DNA from: SVQP01 sp045594705
GTDB taxonomy: Bacteria; Bacillota; Clostridia; Oscillospirales; CAG-272
Direction: 5' to 3'
Length of the DNA stretch: 25,381 bases
Assembly: GCA_045594705.1 (NCBI GenBank)
Contig: JAZNZB010000078.1
Coordinates: 1-25,381 of the forward strand
Shown here: piece by piece, positions 22,916 to 25,381 of the stretch
Numbering within the stretch: the first letter of the stretch is position 1
Layout: the number at the start of each line of letters is the position of its first letter
Notes under the pieces: model-generated
Seen by the model: only the letters and a program-made list of their open reading frames with translations
Databases searched by the model: none
What the model was told of the DNA's origin: nothing
Program-made: the position numbers and the translations under genes

Positions 22916-23030
22916 CACAGAAAACGAAAAAAGTGAAGAATCAAGCCGTGAGAATGCAGGATTATTTCTTGCTTTTGTGAATTATCTTGAAAAAACCTTG
23001 CGTTCGCCGCAAAAAATGTGCAAAACCCTC

Positions 23031-23059
23031 TTGAAAAAGGCGTGGAATTGGTGTATAAT
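23031..23059 (+). promoter_or_regulatory. Sigma-A promoter P1 of efp
   Basis: TTGAAA (23031-23036), a 17-bp spacer and a perfect TATAAT (23054-23059). Transcription should start near 23066, about 50 nt before the efp ATG. It is divergent from the yicC promoter, with about 115 bp between the two -35 boxes. Confidence 0.85.
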
Positions 23060-23076
23060 AAAATGAACTGTATAAT
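23048..23076 (+). promoter_or_regulatory. Possible second promoter P2 of efp
   Basis: TTGGTG (23048-23053), a 17-bp spacer and a second perfect TATAAT (23071-23076), shifted 17 bp from P1. The P2 -35 box overlaps the P1 spacer, so polymerase could occupy only one at a time. Confidence 0.5.
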
Positions 23077-23117
23077 CAGACCAAAATATTCACGGTTAAT
23101 ATTGGAGGACAAACAAA

Positions 23118-23675
23118 ATGGTAGTAGCTGGCGATTTTAAGAACGGCATCACTTTTGATATGGACGGTAACGTATTCCAGGTTATCGAATTCCAGCACGT
23201 AAAGCCCGGTAAGGGTGCAGCATTCGTGCGCACCAAGATCAAGAACGTCATTACCGGCACTGTTGTGGAAAGAACCTTCTCTCCCACAGATAAGTTCGAG
23301 AATGCATACATCGACAGAAAGGATATGCAGTATTCCTACGACGATGGCGACCTGTATCACTTCATGGATACCGAGACCTGGGAAGAGACCCTGGTTGCTC
23401 ACGATAAGGTTGGCGATTCCTTCAAGTTCGTAAAGGAAGAAATGTTCTGCAAGATCATGTCCTACAAGGGCAACATCTTCGCAGTAGAGCCCCCCACATT
23501 CGTAGAGCTTGAGGTTACCGATACCGATCCCGGCTTTGCAGGCAACACCGCAACCAACACCCTCAAGCCCGCAACTCTGGAAACCGGCGCTGAGATCAAG
23601 GTTCCCCTGTTCATCAACGTAGGCGACGTGCTCAAGATCGACACCAGAACCGGCGAGTATCTGTCCAGAGCATAA
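23118..23675 (+). CDS. efp: Elongation factor P
   Basis: 185 residues, the standard length, with three beta-barrel domains. It relieves ribosome stalling at consecutive prolines by entering the E site next to the P-site tRNA. The modified loop is KPGKG with Lys32 at the tip, the residue carrying 5-aminopentanol in B. subtilis; no modification genes are in this window. The conserved GNTATNTLKPATLETGA and VPLFINVGDVLKIDTRTGEYLSR segments close the protein. GGAGG nine bases before the ATG is a strong start. The next gene follows by 48 bp and is likely co-transcribed. Confidence 0.97.
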   Translation: MVVAGDFKNGITFDMDGNVFQVIEFQHVKPGKGAAFVRTKIKNVITGTVVERTFSPTDKFENAYIDRKDMQYSYDDGDLYHFMDTETWEETLVAHDKVGDSFKFVKEEMFCKIMSYKGNIFAVEPPTFVELEVTDTDPGFAGNTATNTLKPATLETGAEIKVPLFINVGDVLKIDTRTGEYLSRA

Positions 23676-23723
23676 TTTTCCTGCGGCGAGGGCCGAAAAT
23701 CAACAGAAAGGAAAAGAGTAATA

Positions 23724-24251
23724 ATGACCATTACCGAAAAGGCTGCTTACCTGAAGGGTTTGGCAGAAGGCTTGAATTACGATAAGGAGAGCGCAGAGGG
23801 CAAGCTGCTGTCCGCGCTGATCGAGCTGACTTCCGATCTTGCTGACCTGGTTGACGAGCTCGACGAGGATCTGGCTGATCTGGAGGAATACGTAGACGAG
23901 ATCGATACCGATCTTGGCGACGTTGAGGACTATCTCCTGGACGAGGGCGACTACGACTTCGACGAGGACGACGAGGACTGGGATGACGAGGATTGGGAAG
24001 AGTGCGATGGCGACTGCGAAAGCTGCGGCTTGGAGTGCGACATCCCCTTTGACGATGACTTAGAGGATCTTGAGGACGAGTTCGAGGAGATCTTTGAGGT
24101 CGAGTGCCCCTCTTGCGGCGAGATCATTTGCTTTGAGGGCGATATCGACGAGGACAATCTGCGTTGCCCCGCATGCGGCGAAAAGTTCGCTTGCATCATC
24201 GACGAGGACGACGTTGAGGACCTCGAGGCTCTCGACGGCGACGAGGAGTAA
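23724..24251 (+). CDS. Very acidic zinc-ribbon protein (CD1247 N-terminal-domain type)
   Basis: 175 residues, of which 74 (42 percent) are Asp or Glu. Residues 1 to about 55 form a likely helical or coiled domain (EKAAYLKGLAEGLNYDKES, then SALIELTSDLADLVDELDEDL). An extreme acidic stretch around 70-92 follows, then a possible four-cysteine knuckle (Cys94, 98, 101, 105) and a C-terminal zinc ribbon with CPSC (128-131) and CPAC (148-151). The N-terminal pattern and the position right after efp match the clostridial family named after C. difficile CD1247. Its function is unknown. DNA mimicry, chaperone-like binding to basic ribosomal proteins or a translation role linked to EF-P are all possible. 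The start ATG follows AGAAAGGA. Confidence 0.85.
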   Translation: MTITEKAAYLKGLAEGLNYDKESAEGKLLSALIELTSDLADLVDELDEDLADLEEYVDEIDTDLGDVEDYLLDEGDYDFDEDDEDWDDEDWEECDGDCESCGLECDIPFDDDLEDLEDEFEEIFEVECPSCGEIICFEGDIDEDNLRCPACGEKFACIIDEDDVEDLEALDGDEE

Positions 24252-24257
24252 TTCCGC

Positions 24258-24305
24258 AAAAGGGAAGAATCCCAAAAGGGAAATATCCCAAAAGGGAACT
24301 CCCAA
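24258..24305. repeat. Three tandem 16-bp units
   Basis: AAAAGGGAA recurs at exactly 16-bp steps (24258, 24274, 24290). The full form ATCCCAAAAGGGAA, itself a small dyad (TCCC...GGGA), is present at 24269-24282 and 24285-24298. It lies directly after the acidic zinc-ribbon gene and may arise by replication slippage. Confidence 0.7.
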
Positions 24306-24311
24306 ATATGA

Positions 24312-24341
24312 TTCAGGGTGCTGCATTCGCAGCACCCTGAA
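24312..24341 (+). terminator. Strong hairpin downstream of the efp operon
   Basis: A perfect 13-bp stem, TTCAGGGTGCTGC and GCAGCACCCTGAA, closes on the loop ATTC. The stem is strong enough for an intrinsic terminator, but only AATACCG follows, with no T-run. It may therefore act as a 3'-end-protecting hairpin rather than an efficient terminator. Confidence 0.5.
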
Positions 24342-24359
24342 ATACCGAAATTGACATCA

Positions 24360-24562
24360 CGGGGTGTGGCGCAGTTGGTAGCGCGCGACGTTTGGGAGCA
24401 TGCAGGCGGTTTTCGGTCGCAGGTTTTCCAAAGGCTCGAAAACCCTTGTAAATACTGACTTTTTCGGCTGTTACCCTTTTCAAAAAAACACCGACAAAAT
24501 GTTTTGACCACAGATTTGACCACTTACAGAAATTGATCAAAAATCGAATAAAAATCACACTT
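24360..24562 (+). repeat. tRNA-Pro half-gene repeat unit 1
   Basis: Bases 24360-24397 are identical to the first 38 nt of the intact tRNA-Pro gene, up to the last base of the anticodon loop (TTTGGGA), and then diverge. The conserved 90-bp block occupies 24438-24527, starting 78 bp after the tRNA half begins. GGTTTTCG (24408-24415) pairs with CGAAAACC (24437-24444). The block contains TTTGACCAC twice, 12 bp apart. An A/T-rich spacer ending TCACACTT leads into unit 2. There is no 3' tRNA half, so this copy cannot give a functional tRNA. Confidence 0.85.
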
Positions 24563-24756
24563 CGGGGTGTGGCGCAGTTGGTAGCGCGCGACGTTTGGGA
24601 GCATGCAGGCGGCTTTCGCTTCTTGATTTTTCAAATGCTCGAAAGCCCTTGAAAACATTGATTTTTTCGGCTGATACCCTTTTCAAAAAAACACCGACAA
24701 AATGTTTTGACCACAGATTTGACCACTTACGGAAATAACTCGAAAAATTCAATAAT
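24563..24756 (+). repeat. tRNA-Pro half-gene repeat unit 2
   Basis: The same 38-nt tRNA-Pro 5' half (24563-24600) plus 12 further bases shared with unit 1 (GCATGCAGGCGG). The 90-bp block is at 24641-24730, again at offset 78. The hairpin is GGCTTTCG (24611-24618) with CGAAAGCC (24640-24647), so relative to unit 1 both members of one base pair have changed (T-A to C-G). The spacer to unit 3 is shorter (26 bp) and lacks TCACACTT. Confidence 0.85.
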
Positions 24757-24960
24757 CGGGATGTAGGGTAACGGTTACCCACTTGCTTTGGGAGCGTGTG
24801 ACCGACTCAAAGTTCAACCGAGAACGAAAACGCCGAAAACCCTTGTATATACTGACTTTTTCGGGTGTTACCCTTTTCAAAAAAACACCGACAAAATGTT
24901 TTGACCACAGATTTGACCACTTACGGAAAATGACCTAAAAATCGAATATTTTTCACACTT
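24757..24960 (+). repeat. tRNA-Pro half-gene repeat unit 3, divergent half
   Basis: The tRNA half here differs: CGGGATG acceptor strand, D-arm GGGT-AACGGTT-ACCC, and an anticodon loop TTTGGGA inside TTGC...GC. It is a second kind of tRNA-Pro(UGG)-like 5' half. The 90-bp block is at 24835-24924, again exactly 78 bp from the unit start. The spacer AAAATCGAATATTTTTCACACTT resembles that of unit 1 and runs into the intact tRNA gene. The 8-bp stem seen in units 1 and 2 is absent. Confidence 0.8.
24913..24941 (+). promoter_or_regulatory. Possible promoter of tRNA-Pro carried by the repeat
   Basis: TTGACC (24913-24918), a 17-bp spacer and TAAAAA (24936-24941) would place the start about 13 nt before the tRNA. 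The -35 part is the second TTTGACCAC of the 90-bp block. The -10 is weak, and units 1 and 2 match less well (AAAAAT, GAAAAA). Confidence 0.3.
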
Positions 24961-25036
24961 CGGGGTGTGGCGCAGTTGGTAGCGCGCGACGTTTGGGACG
25001 TCGATGCCGCAGGTTCGAATCCTGTCACTCCGACCA
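24961..25036 (+). tRNA. tRNA-Pro (anticodon UGG)
   Basis: A complete cloverleaf. Acceptor CGGGGTG pairs with CACTCCG (one G-U), D-arm GCGC-AGTTGGTA-GCGC, anticodon stem CGACG/CGTCG with loop TTTGGGA and anticodon TGG at 24994-24996, variable loop ATGCC, T-arm GCAGG-TTCGAAT-CCTGT, discriminator A and an encoded CCA end. It reads proline codons and is the intact 3' member of the half-gene array. A terminator follows within six bases. Confidence 0.97.
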
Positions 25037-25041
25037 CATGA

Positions 25042-25095
25042 AAATAATCCGAACATTCTCTTACTTGGAGAAGCGTTCGGATTATTTGTTTTATT
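25042..25095 (+). terminator. Intrinsic terminator of tRNA-Pro
   Basis: A 13-bp stem, AAATAATCCGAAC (25042-25054) and GTTCGGATTATTT (25075-25087), contains an inner TTCTC/GAGAA helix and is followed by TTTGTTTTATT. Confidence 0.9.
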
Positions 25096-25125
25096 CGAGT
25101 ATCCAAATTTTAATAGCAAGAAATG

Positions 25126-25171
25126 AAAATAGCCTATACCACATTATTTTGACTATGGTATAGGCTATTTT
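25126..25171. terminator. Perfect 16-bp hairpin, probable bidirectional terminator
   Basis: AAAATAGCCTATACCA (25126-25141) and TGGTATAGGCTATTTT (25156-25171) are exact complements around a 14-nt loop. A-run and T-run ends make it usable in both directions. It isolates the tRNA unit from the regulator gene that follows. Confidence 0.65.
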
Positions 25172-25189
25172 GGCGCAACCGATTGTTGC

Positions 25190-25218
25190 TCGACAATATA
25201 GGTTCTTTGTGATATAAT
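25190..25218 (+). promoter_or_regulatory. Extended -10 sigma-A promoter of the regulator gene
   Basis: TCGACA (25190-25195, one mismatch from TTGACA), a 17-bp spacer, and TATAAT (25213-25218) preceded by the extended TGA. Transcription would start near 25225, giving a very short leader that includes the GGAGG site. Confidence 0.8.
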
Positions 25219-25242
25219 ATACAACGGAGGGCGGTGATATAA

Positions 25243-25381
25243 ATGTTTGATACTATGAAATTCGGCAAGGCGCTTTCAACACTTCGTAAAGAGGCCGATA
25301 TGACACAAAACGAAGTGGCTGACAGACTCAATTTGTCACGTCAAGCAATCTCGAAATATGAGCGTGGTGAAAGCTTTCCCG
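25243..25381 (+). CDS. Cro/CI (XRE)-type transcriptional regulator, 5' part
   Basis: 46 residues are visible before the window ends. The segment FGKALSTLRKEADMTQNEVA, then DRLNLSRQAISKYERGE, is a canonical XRE helix-turn-helix, with the recognition helix around SRQAISKYERG. It should bind DNA as a repressor or activator; the effector domain lies outside the window. The ATG at 25243 follows GGAGG (25226-25230) with a rather long 12-nt spacing. Another ATG (25255) is in frame. Strong promoter signals and isolation by terminators suggest an independent unit. Such regulators are common on mobile elements next to tRNA genes, which fits the attachment-site array upstream, but it could equally be chromosomal. 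Confidence 0.85.
   Translation, partial: MFDTMKFGKALSTLRKEADMTQNEVADRLNLSRQAISKYERGESFP

Noticed and set aside
22820..22918. N-terminal extension of yicC starting at GTG 22918 or ATG 22858
   Set aside because: The GTG is upstream of the promoter's -10 box and the ATG has no ribosome binding site, while TTG 22819 has GGAGG and gives the family's usual start.
24351..24356. TTGACA as a promoter for the tRNA-half array
   Set aside because: No -10 box lies at 16-18 bp; the position falls inside the tRNA half.
24360..24960. CRISPR array
   Set aside because: Units of about 200 bp with a 90-bp conserved block and tRNA halves do not match the 20-50-bp repeats and uniform unique spacers of CRISPR, and no cas genes are near.
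24313..25119. Minus-strand open frames through the tRNA-Pro array (81, 75 and 80 codons)
   Set aside because: They are translations of tRNA-Pro and the repeat block in reverse, a well-known kind of spurious protein in Firmicutes annotation. A remnant of an integrase 3' end remains possible but cannot be shown.

Overview
The window reads as a chromosomal segment of a spore-forming-lineage member of the Clostridia (Firmicutes). The signs are a dense minus-strand housekeeping cluster in an order close to the Bacillus subtilis yloC-remA-rpoZ-priA-def-fmt-rsmB-rlmN-rsgA-thiN-spoVM region, a 25-codon spoVM-like gene, an EF-P gene followed by the acidic zinc-ribbon protein that accompanies it in clostridia, purine-rich ribosome binding sites and consensus sigma-A promoters. 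Species cannot be named from the sequence alone.

Region 1 (1-9903, plus strand) is an accessory surface-protein operon: the 3' part of a McrB-type AAA+ ATPase gene, a membrane-anchored extracellular transglutaminase-like protein with nine YDG/MBG-type beta repeats (five before and four after the catalytic domain), and a 1783-residue protein made almost only of about 18 such repeats. A strong terminator closes it. Region 2 (9904-10222) is non-coding and holds a 137-bp element with perfect 22-bp inverted ends plus hairpins.

Region 3 (10223-22915, minus strand) runs from one consensus promoter (22887-22915) through yicC, remA, rpoZ, priA, def, fmt, a YugP-type membrane metallopeptidase, rsmB, rlmN, rsgA, thiN, spoVM and ygiQ. 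Gaps are short, two genes overlap as TGATG, and folded palindromes sit in the yicC-remA and rsmB-rlmN gaps. The genes serve translation initiation and N-terminal processing (fmt, def), rRNA and ribosome maturation (rsmB, rlmN, rsgA), transcription (rpoZ), replication restart (priA), biofilm and matrix control (remA), thiamine pyrophosphate supply (thiN) and spore coat assembly (spoVM). Compared with B. subtilis, gmk, coaBC, prpC-prkC and rpe are absent from the block.

Region 4 (23031-24251, plus strand) is efp plus the acidic zinc-ribbon gene, driven by tandem promoters divergent from the yicC promoter. Region 5 (24252-25087) holds short tandem repeats, then a striking array of three units of about 200 bp. 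Each unit starts with the 5' half of a tRNA-Pro gene, cut at the end of the anticodon loop, and carries a near-identical 90-bp block at exactly the same offset; the array leads into an intact tRNA-Pro(UGG) and its terminator. I read it as nested attachment-site remnants or a family of tiny tRNA-targeting cassettes. The window ends in the start of a Cro/CI-type regulator gene with its own promoter.
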